Assembly: GCF_051131705.1 (NCBI RefSeq)
Contig: NZ_CP180316.1
Span: 2,728,001-2,792,000, forward strand
Reading direction: 5' to 3'
Source of the DNA: Arthrobacter_M sp030063245
Lineage (GTDB): Bacteria > Actinomycetota > Actinomycetes > Actinomycetales > Micrococcaceae
DNA: 64,000 bases
Shown piece by piece: positions 35,291 through 43,937 of this stretch. A program made the position numbers and the translations under genes. Below the pieces are notes generated by a model. It was not told where the DNA came from, ran no database searches, and saw only the letters and a list, made by a program, of their open reading frames with translations. Within the stretch, counting starts at the first letter, position 1. Each line of letters opens with the position of its first letter.

Positions 35291-37828
35291 TCAAGGCAAG
35301 CCGACCTTCGCCACGATCATATTATGGTCGGATGGAAATGTCCCAACGTAATTCCCCGCTGCGTCGAGATTGGCGACGGTTTCCCACTCGCCCACCCGCA
35401 TCTTCGAGGTGAAGATGTAGTCGATGTACGTGCCAGTGGCTGCTGGGTTTTGGTTGGCGCGCGGTGTGTATTCCAGCCCATTCCAGCTGTTCAGGTCGGT
35501 GTGGATCCGGCGCTCTGCAGTCGCCGCCATGCTGGGGAACTCCTGCAGGTAATCGTTTCCGAGGGGGTCGATGAGGCCAGCCGCGGTGAAGGCGTCGTAT
35601 GGTGCGTTTGACGGTTCGCGCCACTTACTGGAATTCAAGTCACCCGTCATCAATATCGGCAGAGCATCGGTATTCTCATTCTTGATGATGTCTACAATTG
35701 CGTCCGCCTGCTGCTTGCGAAGTTCGTAGTAACCGTCCGCTTGGCCCGACAACAGGTGGGTATCTCCGAAGAAGAACAATTTTCCCGTGTTTTTCTGCTT
35801 CGCAACCGCCCAGGCGAGGTAGCGCTGGTTTTCGGAAATGCTACCCATCGGCAAGGCCTTCGAGCCCGACCGAAGTATCTCGACGGTAGCGGGATTGTAA
35901 AAGATCCGCGTTCCCTGTGATGCACCTTGGTCGGCGTAAACGCATTCTGTCGGCGTGACCGAGTTGGCACAGTTATTGCGCTTGTCATTAGTGGGTACAT
36001 AAGGGGCTCCCGCTGCGTTTAGGCGCTGCAACAAATCCTCGAATTGGGAGATCCCGCCCTTGTACCCAGGTTCATTGAGCCAGGCTTGAGATGCCTCCTG
36101 GATGCCGATGATGTCCGGCATTTTCGATTTGATGGTGTCGACGACGGCTCCCCGCCGGTCTGCCCACGGCAGCGCATTCGGATTGTCTTCGTCCTCTGGC
36201 ACGCAATTGGCACACATAATGTTGTAGCTCGCGACCGTCAGGGGATTGACCAGCTCCGGTGGGGCCGGCGGTTCCGCTTTAGTTGTCACCGCGAGTACGG
36301 GAGTGTAACTGCTGAGAGCTTCCCCGGCCTCGTCAATCACCCTGACCTGGAAGTAATAGGTGGACAGCGGGCTTAGCCCCCGCGTCTCCGCAGATGTCAC
36401 CCCGGCGTACCGGTGCCACGTGGCATCGGACATGTCAGGGCGTGTCGCCACGGCGACGCGATACTGGGGCGCGTTCGGCACCGCCTTCCATGTCAGATCC
36501 ACTGTCCGATATGTGGAGGTCGCTGCAAGTCCCGCAGGGGTCGGATACGGGTCCACTGGTGTGGTGAAGGAGACCGTCTGGGAGTAGCTACTTAGGTTCT
36601 CACCTGCCGCTCCAATAACTCGGACCCGGGCAAAGTACACCGTCTCTGGCTTAAGCCCGTTGATAGTCCCTGACGCTCCTGTGAAGCGAGTAAACCCAGA
36701 ATCACTCATGTCCGCTTTGCTGTACACCTGCACCCGGTATCCGGGGGCGTTAGCTACGGGATTCCAGGCGACATTGATCGAGCTGTGGCTGGTTACCGAG
36801 GCGTTGAGGCCGCTCGGTACTGCATACGCCGGACTCGCAGCCGTCGTGACCGTGATCGGCGCCGAGTACCCCGTCAGATTCACGGAACCGTCAGCACTGA
36901 TCCCCCGCACCCGGAACTGATACGCCGTCCCCTTCACCAGCCCGCGGATCTCCGCCACAGGACTCTCAAACCGGTAAAACACCGAATCACTCATATCGGC
37001 CTTGCTGTACACCTGCACCCGGTAACGCGGCACATTCGCCGACGCAACCCAGGCCAAACTAATCGACTGATCCGTCTGCCCCGTCGACTTCAACCCCACC
37101 GGCACCGCATACGCCGGAGCCGCAGCCGTCGTGACCGAGATCGGCGCCGAATACCCTGTCAGATTCGCACCATCATCGGTGATCCCCCGCACCCGGAACT
37201 GATACGCCGTACTCTTGACCAGCCCGCGGATCTCAGCAGCCGGATCAGTGAACCGGTAAAACACCGAATCACTCATGTCCACCTTGCTGTACACCTGCAC
37301 CCGGTAACGCGGCACATTCGCCGACGCAACCCAGGCCAAACTAATCGACTGATCCGTCTGCCCCGTCGACTTCAACCCCACCGGCACCACAAACACCGGA
37401 GCCGCTGCCGTCGTGACCGTGATCGGCGCCGAATACCCCGTCAGATTCACGGAACCGTCAGCACTGATCCCCCGCACCCTAAACTGATACGCCGTACCCT
37501 TCACCAGACCACGAATCTCCGCCACAGGACTCTCAAACCGGTAAAACACCGAATCACTCATATCGGCCTTGCTGTACACCTGCACCCGGTAACGCGGCAC
37601 ATTCGCCGACGCAACCCAGGCCAAACTAATCGACTGATCCGTCTGCCCCGTCGACTTCAACCCCCCCGGCACCACAAACACCGGAGCCGCAATGGTTTCG
37701 CTCTGCAGGGCGCCGCCGCTTAGCGCGTTGGCTTGCGGTGCCGCTATCAAAATGGGCAATATGAGGGCCAGGGCGGCGACAAAGAGCGGCCCCGTCCGAG
37801 GGCGAATATGGCGGTGGGAGATATTCAT
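35291..37828 (-). CDS. Secreted five-FnIII-domain protein with endonuclease/exonuclease/phosphatase domain
   Basis: 845 residues from ATG 37828 (AAGG six bases upstream). A signal peptide is visible (PLFVAALALILPILIAAPQANA). Five fibronectin-III-like domains of about 94 residues follow, the first three nearly identical. The C-terminal half is an EEP-superfamily domain with all expected residues: ASYNIMC (Asn), IGIQEAS (Glu), FGDTHLLSG (Asp, His), LMTGDLNSSKW (Asp, Asn), FPSDHNMIVAKV (Asp, His). Two Cys pairs (CANC; NNCANSVTPTEC) suggest disulphides. It is an extracellular nuclease or phosphodiesterase. Its position amid phosphate-polymer genes makes polymer turnover one hypothesis. Paralogue of 38955-40307. 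Confidence 0.9.
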   Translation of the reverse strand: MNISHRHIRPRTGPLFVAALALILPILIAAPQANALSGGALQSETIAAPVFVVPGGLKSTGQTDQSISLAWVASANVPRYRVQVYSKADMSDSVFYRFESPVAEIRGLVKGTAYQFRVRGISADGSVNLTGYSAPITVTTAAAPVFVVPVGLKSTGQTDQSISLAWVASANVPRYRVQVYSKVDMSDSVFYRFTDPAAEIRGLVKSTAYQFRVRGITDDGANLTGYSAPISVTTAAAPAYAVPVGLKSTGQTDQSISLAWVASANVPRYRVQVYSKADMSDSVFYRFESPVAEIRGLVKGTAYQFRVRGISADGSVNLTGYSAPITVTTAASPAYAVPSGLNASVTSHSSINVAWNPVANAPGYRVQVYSKADMSDSGFTRFTGASGTINGLKPETVYFARVRVIGAAGENLSSYSQTVSFTTPVDPYPTPAGLAATSTYRTVDLTWKAVPNAPQYRVAVATRPDMSDATWHRYAGVTSAETRGLSPLSTYYFQVRVIDEAGEALSSYTPVLAVTTKAEPPAPPELVNPLTVASYNIMCANCVPEDEDNPNALPWADRRGAVVDTIKSKMPDIIGIQEASQAWLNEPGYKGGISQFEDLLQRLNAAGAPYVPTNDKRNNCANSVTPTECVYADQGASQGTRIFYNPATVEILRSGSKALPMGSISENQRYLAWAVAKQKNTGKLFFFGDTHLLSGQADGYYELRKQQADAIVDIIKNENTDALPILMTGDLNSSKWREPSNAPYDAFTAAGLIDPLGNDYLQEFPSMAATAERRIHTDLNSWNGLEYTPRANQNPAATGTYIDYIFTSKMRVGEWETVANLDAAGNYVGTFPSDHNMIVAKVGLP
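36840..37690 (-). repeat. Three near-identical roughly 280-bp tandem repeats encoding FnIII domains
   Basis: DNA blocks ending near 37690, 37407 and 37127 share long identical stretches, for example the segment encoding STGQTDQSISLAWVASANVP in each. They differ at only scattered positions (FESPVAE versus FTDPAAE; SADGSV versus DDGA). Recent duplication or gene conversion is implied. Confidence 0.88.
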
Positions 37829-37994
37829 CTGAGACCTTGCGTTCGAGCAGGACAGACTAGCGCTTAGTAGTGCTTGGTCTGCTGGCGAGACTTCCATGCT
37901 GAACTATCGGCAGCTGATGAAGATTCGTTACCTGCACGTCCGCATTATCCAACGGCCTCCCGTCGTCTGCCGAAATACACGGCAGATCATCCCG

Positions 37995-38615
37995 TCAGGC
38001 CGGGGCGACAATCTCGAGGGACGTGGAAGATGCTATGTCACCCGCATAGGCCGTGAGTGAGTACGTGCCCGCTTGCATACTCAAGGGAACAAAGACCAGG
38101 ACAGAAACCGTGCCGTTTTCATCCGCGCTGATAACCAGCGGCTCGCCAACGGGCTGCGGTTGAAATTGGTCCGCTTCCGCGCTTGTGTCTTTGCCGCTAA
38201 TTGTGGGCTGAAACTCGAGTTCGACCTTCGCGTTGGGCTCATATCCGGCTCCCCGGATTTTCCAGGCCTTGCCAGCTTCCCAAATGGGGTATTCCGGTGT
38301 CAGCGCATCGTCGTCGTACTGCCTAACCGTCCGGTCGGGGTGGCGCGTCGGATCCCAGGAACCGGCGGTTGCTCCGGCAGACGCAATACTTGGCCCATCC
38401 GTCGGGGGTATCGTGCTGGCGGTCGCATCCGTCGGGGGTATCGTGCTGGCCGTTCCATTCGCTGGGGCCCCTGCGCTAGCGATCGCCAAACCGTTGGCGC
38501 TGGGCACCGGCGACGTCCCAGAGGTGGTTGTCCCCGGAGGCGTAGCCGCCGAACAAGAACTGGCCAGGACAACGGCGGACAGCGCGAGACCCAGAACAAT
38601 AAATTTCTGTTTCAA
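37995..38615 (-). CDS. Putative lipoprotein with C-terminal Ig-like domain
   Basis: 206 residues from a TTG at 38615 (AGAGG seven bases upstream), giving a clean lipoprotein signal KQKFIVLGLALSAVVLASSC with the lipid-bearing Cys in ASSC. A Thr/Pro/Ala-rich linker follows with duplicated TASTIPPTDA units (18-nt repeat around 38397-38450). The C-terminal about 110 residues (WKIRGAGYEPNAKVELEFQP; ending in LSMQAGTYSLTAYAGDIASS) look like an Ig-like beta-sandwich. Between the two FnIII-EEP genes and on the strand of the first; it may anchor or assist them at the membrane. No defined family recognised. Confidence 0.75.
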   Translation of the reverse strand: MKQKFIVLGLALSAVVLASSCSAATPPGTTTSGTSPVPSANGLAIASAGAPANGTASTIPPTDATASTIPPTDGPSIASAGATAGSWDPTRHPDRTVRQYDDDALTPEYPIWEAGKAWKIRGAGYEPNAKVELEFQPTISGKDTSAEADQFQPQPVGEPLVISADENGTVSVLVFVPLSMQAGTYSLTAYAGDIASSTSLEIVAPA

Positions 38616-38630
38616 TAGTCGTCCTCTCAA

Positions 38631-38954
38631 CTGCGACCATCAACGGGGTATGGAAAGTCATGGGCCCAGCCTGAGCCTTCGCAACCATCCAGCCCGGCCT
38701 GAGGCTCACAAAGAGCTCCTGACGAGCCTACCGCTCAGCAATGAGCGCTCGGTACAGAGTAATGCGTCCACCCCGCGGTTGTTCCTGGATCCGCCCTAGC
38801 CCGGATATGAAGTTGATCACATCCCGTCGTTGCCGATTTGTAATATTACGTCCGGCCTGAAAGACTGTGGCGTCCCTAAGCAACAATGTTGCCTACTCGC
38901 GCCTTTTAAATGGTCTCAGTAACCTTTAGAAGGGTTAATTACCTTAAGGTATAG
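38631..38954 (+). promoter_or_regulatory. Divergent intergenic region with perfect palindrome over the ribosome-binding site
   Basis: 324 bp without a gene between the lipoprotein gene and the second FnIII-EEP gene, so it must hold both promoters. TACCTTAAGGTA (38940-38951) is a perfect 12-bp palindrome that contains the AAGG binding site of the gene starting at 38955, and AACC...GGGTT just upstream forms another weak dyad. An operator here could shut off initiation. Confidence 0.4.
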
Positions 38955-40307
38955 ATGCAAACGAACAAACACGGGGCCCGTTTCGGCGGTCGAATAATCG
39001 CCGCGTTCATTATCGCAGCGATGCTCCTTCTCATAACAGGGACATCCCACGCCAATGCCGCCACGACGGCGCCATCCGGACTCAAGTTATCTTCTAAGAC
39101 TAGTACATCAATATCCATTTCATGGAATTCGGTCAGCGGCGCGAGCCGCTATCGCGTCCAGTATTCGACCAAACCAGACTTTTCCGAGTCAGCCTACAAC
39201 CGATTCACGGCTGTATCAGCGGATATTCACGGGCTTGCGTCTAACACTACCTATTACCTACGTGTTAGGGCAATTTCAGCCGACGGCAGCACTAACCTCA
39301 CTGACTACTCTGCGGCCATTTCGGCCAAGACGGACGCCGCAGCGGCCCTTGCGCCGGTAAGCAATCCGCTTTCTGTGGCGAGTTACAATGTGAAATGTGC
39401 CAATTGTTTTGCGGGCGCGGCGAATGAGCTGCCGTGGGCTGACCGGAGGGCAGCAGTCGTCAGCACCATACAATCCCAGATGCCGGATGTGATCGGAGTA
39501 CAGGAGGCCTCTCAAGGATGGCTCAAGGACGACGCCCGGCCGGGCGGCGTGTCGCAGTTTGAGGACCTGCAGGAACGCCTCCAGGCGGCCGGCACGGTCT
39601 ACAAGCTGACAAACACCAAACGCAACAACTGCGTCAAAGACACGACGCCGACCAACTGCGTTTATGCCGATCAGGGCGCCTCCCAGGGAACCAAACTTCT
39701 CTTCAACTCAGCGACTGTGGATCTTGTGAGCCAGGGATCGGTGGCGCTACCTTCCATCAACCAAACTGACAATGCGCGTTATCTCGCGTGGGGAATCTTC
39801 ACACAGAAATCGACAAACAAGAAGTTCTTCGTTGGCGATGCCCATCTGGACCCGGGCGGCGGCACCGACTACCAGAATGTACGAACCGCGCAAACTCAGG
39901 CTATAACTGCGGAAATCAATAAACGAAACACGGAAAATCTGCCCGTCCTGGTGACTGGGGACTTCAATTCCCATAAGTGGACTGCTCCAACTAACGCTCC
40001 CTACGACGTCATGACTGCGGCGGGCTACATCGATCCACTGGGCAACACTTATGCTTCGGATGTGCCTAGCGGAGCAGCAACGGCAGAGAAGACTGTCGGC
40101 GCAAACTACGACAGTTACAACGCCTTCAAGCGCCAGGTGAACGCACGGAATGCCGACGGCAATGGAACATATTTGGACTACATCTTCACATCCAAAATGC
40201 GCGTCGCTGAGTGGCGGACGGTTGTGAACGCCGATTCGAATGGCAATTTCGTGGGGACTATTCCTTCCGATCACAACATGATTCGGGCAACGGTACAGCT
40301 CCCATAG
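38955..40307 (+). CDS. Secreted FnIII + endonuclease/exonuclease/phosphatase protein, short paralogue
   Basis: 450 residues with a signal peptide (IIAAFIIAAMLLLITGTSHANA), one FnIII-like domain (SGLKLSSKTSTSISISWNSV ... ISADGSTNLTDYSAAISAKT) and an EEP domain. Active-site residues match the family: ASYNVKCANC, VIGVQEASQGW, VGDAHLDPGG, LVTGDFNSHKW and IPSDHNMIRATV. Cysteine positions are as in the five-domain paralogue. It is divergent from the lipoprotein gene and ends directly at a strong terminator. Likely an extracellular phosphoesterase or DNase; substrate unknown. Confidence 0.9.
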   Translation: MQTNKHGARFGGRIIAAFIIAAMLLLITGTSHANAATTAPSGLKLSSKTSTSISISWNSVSGASRYRVQYSTKPDFSESAYNRFTAVSADIHGLASNTTYYLRVRAISADGSTNLTDYSAAISAKTDAAAALAPVSNPLSVASYNVKCANCFAGAANELPWADRRAAVVSTIQSQMPDVIGVQEASQGWLKDDARPGGVSQFEDLQERLQAAGTVYKLTNTKRNNCVKDTTPTNCVYADQGASQGTKLLFNSATVDLVSQGSVALPSINQTDNARYLAWGIFTQKSTNKKFFVGDAHLDPGGGTDYQNVRTAQTQAITAEINKRNTENLPVLVTGDFNSHKWTAPTNAPYDVMTAAGYIDPLGNTYASDVPSGAATAEKTVGANYDSYNAFKRQVNARNADGNGTYLDYIFTSKMRVAEWRTVVNADSNGNFVGTIPSDHNMIRATVQLP

Positions 40308-40372
40308 AGCAATAGCACGAGGAAAGGGCGGCTTCGCAGTCATGTGACCGCGGGGCCGCCCTTTCTATTGCT
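40308..40372. terminator. Two-tier bidirectional terminator between convergent genes
   Basis: The inner stem AAAGGGCGGC (40323-40332) pairs with GCCGCCCTTT (40355-40364). An outer stem AGCAATAG (40308-40315) pairs with CTATTGCT (40365-40372). Both are perfect, and the AAA/TTT runs flank the GC stem on either strand. It starts right after the stop of the FnIII-EEP gene and ends 64 bp after the stop of the leftward operon, so it closes both. Confidence 0.85.
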
Positions 40373-40436
40373 GATGGCGACACTGCGTCGCGGAGGAGGT
40401 TTCGCTGAAACTTCTTTCAGAAAGCAGCTTAACGCT

Positions 40437-41987
40437 TTACTCGGCAGCTTTCGCGCTCCTCCGTGAATTGGCGGCAGCGATAGCCGTTAGTTTTATGTCC
40501 ACTGCCGCCTGCATAACTCTGCCCCACTGTGCTGTTACTGAGCGGTCGTTGAATTGCTCGGCAGTTTGCCGGGCCTGTCCGCGCATATTCTCGAGCTGTT
40601 CGGGGTCCAGTCTGCTTTGCCGGATGATGCTGTCCGCGAGGGCCGCTACGTCCCCGGCCTTGACCAGAAATCCGTTCACGCCGTCGACAATGATGTCGGC
40701 CGGTCCGTACGGCATATCGTAGGCGATGGGGATACAGCCGACGCTCATCGCTTCCAAAAGAACCAACGGCAGTCCCTCCATTCGGCTGGTCAGAAGTACG
40801 AAAGAAGCGCTCTCCAGCCGCTTCCTCGGCTCGTCGTCATAGCCGGCAAGCTCAACGCAGTCCTGCATGTTGGCTTGGGAGATAACCCCGGTCAGTGCAT
40901 CACGCTCGGGTCCCTGCCCGTAGATAGTCAATTGAAAAGGCTCTGCCGATACGGCGTTGGCCGCGGCGATCCCCCGGATTGCATGGTCGACCCGCTTCCG
41001 TCTGGTCAGACTGGCAAGCATGACCCCATGATGTTGCATTCGGTCCACCGAGGTTGGAAGAGCCGGGGGCAGCTCCGTGCTGTTGGGCACCACAAACGTA
41101 TTGTCGGGGCCATCGAAAGCGATGTCCACGTCTTCTTTTTGTCGGGCGGTCAGCAACACGATCCCGTCATAGGTATTCAGCCGCTCAAAGACGTACCGCC
41201 GGACCGAGCTGAGCTCCCCATGGGGTGGGACCTGGCCGGATGCCATATGCGAATTGTGAACCATGTGCAGAGTCACCACATGATCCCTGCGGAACCGAGT
41301 GATGAAGTTAGCGGTGGACTTGCTGTCAACGATCATGTAGGTCTCCCGCGCTCCGGTCACGGTGTCCAGCCAGAACAGGTAGAGCGGCCACATCTGGTTC
41401 CAGGCAGCGACGGGATGACCCCCGTTGTCGCAGAGTGTGATGCGGCGGCCCCCCTCAGTTCCAAATTCGTTCAGGTCCCGTTGATCTGAGACAAAGATTG
41501 TGCCGTCAGGACGAAGATAATCGATTTGGAGGGTGCCCTGGCCCGCTGCGTCTTCCCGGATCCTGCGACCGAGTGCATCCGGAGTGATTTCCTCTTTGGA
41601 GATCTCAGCCCCTGGTATCGGGCGGAAAATTCCTTTAACTTCTTTCCCCGATTGGGCCGTACGCAGCTCTTCGTCAGAATACGTGGCGAGCTCTTCCCAT
41701 AGGTTGCGCAGACGCATACCTGAAATTAGTTCGCCGGATGCCTCCAGCTCACAGCGGACGTCTTCATAGCCGTTGTCGTACTCAAACGTCAGGACATCGA
41801 CGTCGACTCCGCTCTCGCGGACAAAAGCCCGCGAACGGCGAAGAAGGGCGCTGGTCATTCCTCCGAAGTCTGTGGGTATTCCCCACGTAACGGCGCAGTG
41901 GTATCCGCTCGGGAGCAATGGGAGGGACTGACTTTCATTATTTGCTGCGGGCATTGCGTCATTACACCTGTCTGGTAGCGTCGTCAT
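40437..41987 (-). CDS. GT4 glycosyltransferase, TagE/TarM/GtfA-like (second copy)
   Basis: 516 residues. The N-terminal half (HCAVTWGIPTDFGGMTSALLRRSRAF; DVDVLTFEYDNGYEDV; IDYLRPDGTIFVSDQ) matches the beta-rich acceptor-binding region of TarM/GtfA-type enzymes. The C-terminal half is a GT-B domain with VMLASLTRRKRVDHAIRGI and the retaining-enzyme motif SRMEGLPLVLLEAMSVGCIP. Known relatives attach glucose or GlcNAc to teichoic acids or Ser-rich proteins. Four bases after the preceding paralogue; last gene of the nine-gene operon. The exact sugar and acceptor are inferred from context. Confidence 0.85.
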   Translation of the reverse strand: MTTLPDRCNDAMPAANNESQSLPLLPSGYHCAVTWGIPTDFGGMTSALLRRSRAFVRESGVDVDVLTFEYDNGYEDVRCELEASGELISGMRLRNLWEELATYSDEELRTAQSGKEVKGIFRPIPGAEISKEEITPDALGRRIREDAAGQGTLQIDYLRPDGTIFVSDQRDLNEFGTEGGRRITLCDNGGHPVAAWNQMWPLYLFWLDTVTGARETYMIVDSKSTANFITRFRRDHVVTLHMVHNSHMASGQVPPHGELSSVRRYVFERLNTYDGIVLLTARQKEDVDIAFDGPDNTFVVPNSTELPPALPTSVDRMQHHGVMLASLTRRKRVDHAIRGIAAANAVSAEPFQLTIYGQGPERDALTGVISQANMQDCVELAGYDDEPRKRLESASFVLLTSRMEGLPLVLLEAMSVGCIPIAYDMPYGPADIIVDGVNGFLVKAGDVAALADSIIRQSRLDPEQLENMRGQARQTAEQFNDRSVTAQWGRVMQAAVDIKLTAIAAANSRRSAKAAE

Positions 41988-41991
41988 GTTT

Positions 41992-43863
41992 TCAGGCGAA
42001 GCTGATGCTCATGTTGCCGTGGGCTGTGGCGTAGAAGCGGGGAGCTGCCCGCACCTCCGCCAACGGCATACGTGTCACCTTTGTGGTCCCCTGAAGCCGG
42101 GTTTCCAAGAATACATCCACGGTTTGTCCGGCTACGGTCTCGAGGATTCTCGGCTCGAAGACGAAGCCCAGGGAATAGGTATCGGGGGCTACTCTCCGTT
42201 GGCTTGAGGCTGCTACCCGAAAAAAAGCCTCCCCCGGTCTGATTCGGATCCGGCAGAAAAACCTGGGGCTGCCTTCCAGAGATGACGCTTCGACCAGTTC
42301 GACGCGCACATGGGCTCTCACCTCCAGCTCTCCGCCGGCGCGGTATTCGCAAGCCGATGTGGATATTTCCGTCTTGTATCGGGGCTGATTAATCCGCTTG
42401 CGGGTTGCAGCATGGGTTATGGCCGCTCCCCAAAGCTTTACGACATTAGCATCCGAGAAGTCAGTAGCCCTCTTTTGCGCAGCCGCCCGCATCTGCTGAA
42501 TCCGTTCCTCGGGCAACGAGACAAAGTCGGAAATGCACTTTGCCAGAGCATCAATGTCGCCGTATTCCACCAGGAATCCGTCGACGCCATCAGTGATGAT
42601 GGAAGCCGGGCCGTAGCGGAGGTCATACACAATGGGGATACACCCGGCCGCCATGCTTTCCACGATAACCAGTCCGAAAGCCTCAGAAGTACTCGTCAGG
42701 AGCGAGAAGGACGCACCTCGGAAATGCTGCTGAGCGTTAGGGACGTGCCCCATCAATTTCACGTCGACCGCTGCATCAAGTTCGACCAGCAGTTGCTCCA
42801 AATTGGCGCGTTGCGACCCGTCACCGTAAATCCGAAGTTGGACCTTGTCAGCGAGGTTTTTGTTGGCCAAATGAACGGCTTTGATGGCGTGATCGACGCG
42901 TTTCCTGTGGCTGAGGGTCGCCGCCTGGATGCCGAGCCGGGGGCTTCGCCCGGCTTCATTCCCTCCGTAGACATCGGTGGACCGGCCATTCGGCACGATG
43001 TAAGTCTTGCCTGTATCGGCGTATCTTTTATGGACGTCAACGGCCTGCTGCTCCGTCAGGTAAACGACGCCGTCGAAAGAGTCCAATCGGGGGAAAACTT
43101 CCTCGGCCGACGGCGTCAACTCCGATGAAAATTCGCCAGTGCTGGATTTGAGGTGATTTTCGTGAATCTGGTACATGACCACCGCGTTCTCACGGCGGTA
43201 GCTCGCCATGAACCGGGCAGTATTTTTGTTGTCCACGATGAAATATGCTGTGCTGTCGGAAATCAGGTAGTCCAACCAGGAACGGTATAGTCCCCACGCG
43301 GAACCCCATTCCTGGAGGGGTAAACCATCAAGGCCGCACATCGTCAGGGACCGTCCGCCATGGAGACCGGGCTGCTTCACATCGTGGCGATCAGACAAAA
43401 GTAGCGATCCGTCGGAACGGAAGTGATCCATTTGGAGCAGCGTGACGCCGTCCTCTGCATAACGGGCAATACGCTTGTGAGGTCCGTCCAGTTCCACCCA
43501 GTCCGTGGCAGTTTCCCGTGGCAGGGGAGAAAAGGCATTGAAGTCTTCGTCCTCCGCGGCGGAATCGCTGGCCCTGCCTGCGGAGTCGGCAGCAACGGCC
43601 ATGGCGGGCAGATCCTCCCAAAGGTTCAAAACACAGGTGTCTTCGCGCAAGTACCCTCGTTCCTTCAGTACGGCGCGGATCTGTGAGTAGTCCCGAAAGT
43701 CATCGAAGGTCAGGATGTCAACCGGCGATCCCCCTTCGGAGGCGAAAGACCGGGAACGGTGCAGCATGGCGTTGGTGCGCCCCGCAAACTCAGTCGGTAG
43801 GCTCCAGGTAACGGAAAAGTGCCGTCCGGGCGGCAGGACGCGCAGACCTTGATCAGCGTTCAA
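41992..43863 (-). CDS. GT4 glycosyltransferase, TagE/TarM/GtfA-like with C-terminal beta domain
   Basis: 623 residues from the TTG at 43863, supported by AGGA six bases upstream; the frame is open much further (to 44373) but that part is a shadow of the dehydrogenase gene. The N-terminal acceptor region (HFSVTWSLPTEFAGRTNAML; VDILTFDDFRDYSQI; MDHFRSDGSLLLSD) and the GT-B catalytic part (QAATLSHRKRVDHAIKAV; SEAFGLVIVESMAAGCIP) parallel the next gene. An extra about 110-residue beta-rich tail (YRAGGELEVRAHVRVELVEA...) is absent from that paralogue. Probably adds sugars to the exported polymer or its precursor. Confidence 0.85.
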   Translation of the reverse strand: MNADQGLRVLPPGRHFSVTWSLPTEFAGRTNAMLHRSRSFASEGGSPVDILTFDDFRDYSQIRAVLKERGYLREDTCVLNLWEDLPAMAVAADSAGRASDSAAEDEDFNAFSPLPRETATDWVELDGPHKRIARYAEDGVTLLQMDHFRSDGSLLLSDRHDVKQPGLHGGRSLTMCGLDGLPLQEWGSAWGLYRSWLDYLISDSTAYFIVDNKNTARFMASYRRENAVVMYQIHENHLKSSTGEFSSELTPSAEEVFPRLDSFDGVVYLTEQQAVDVHKRYADTGKTYIVPNGRSTDVYGGNEAGRSPRLGIQAATLSHRKRVDHAIKAVHLANKNLADKVQLRIYGDGSQRANLEQLLVELDAAVDVKLMGHVPNAQQHFRGASFSLLTSTSEAFGLVIVESMAAGCIPIVYDLRYGPASIITDGVDGFLVEYGDIDALAKCISDFVSLPEERIQQMRAAAQKRATDFSDANVVKLWGAAITHAATRKRINQPRYKTEISTSACEYRAGGELEVRAHVRVELVEASSLEGSPRFFCRIRIRPGEAFFRVAASSQRRVAPDTYSLGFVFEPRILETVAGQTVDVFLETRLQGTTKVTRMPLAEVRAAPRFYATAHGNMSISFA

Positions 43864-43937
43864 TTTTTTTCCTAACGGTATATAAGTCAATTTGAGTCTT
43901 GTGGATCCAGGTATAGGCCGGGGACGGCACCCCACAG

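Noticed and set aside
36785..37723. 312-codon rightward frame opposite the FnIII repeats, itself repetitive
   Set aside because: Its His/Arg repeats merely mirror the DNA repeats of the secreted protein gene on the other strand.
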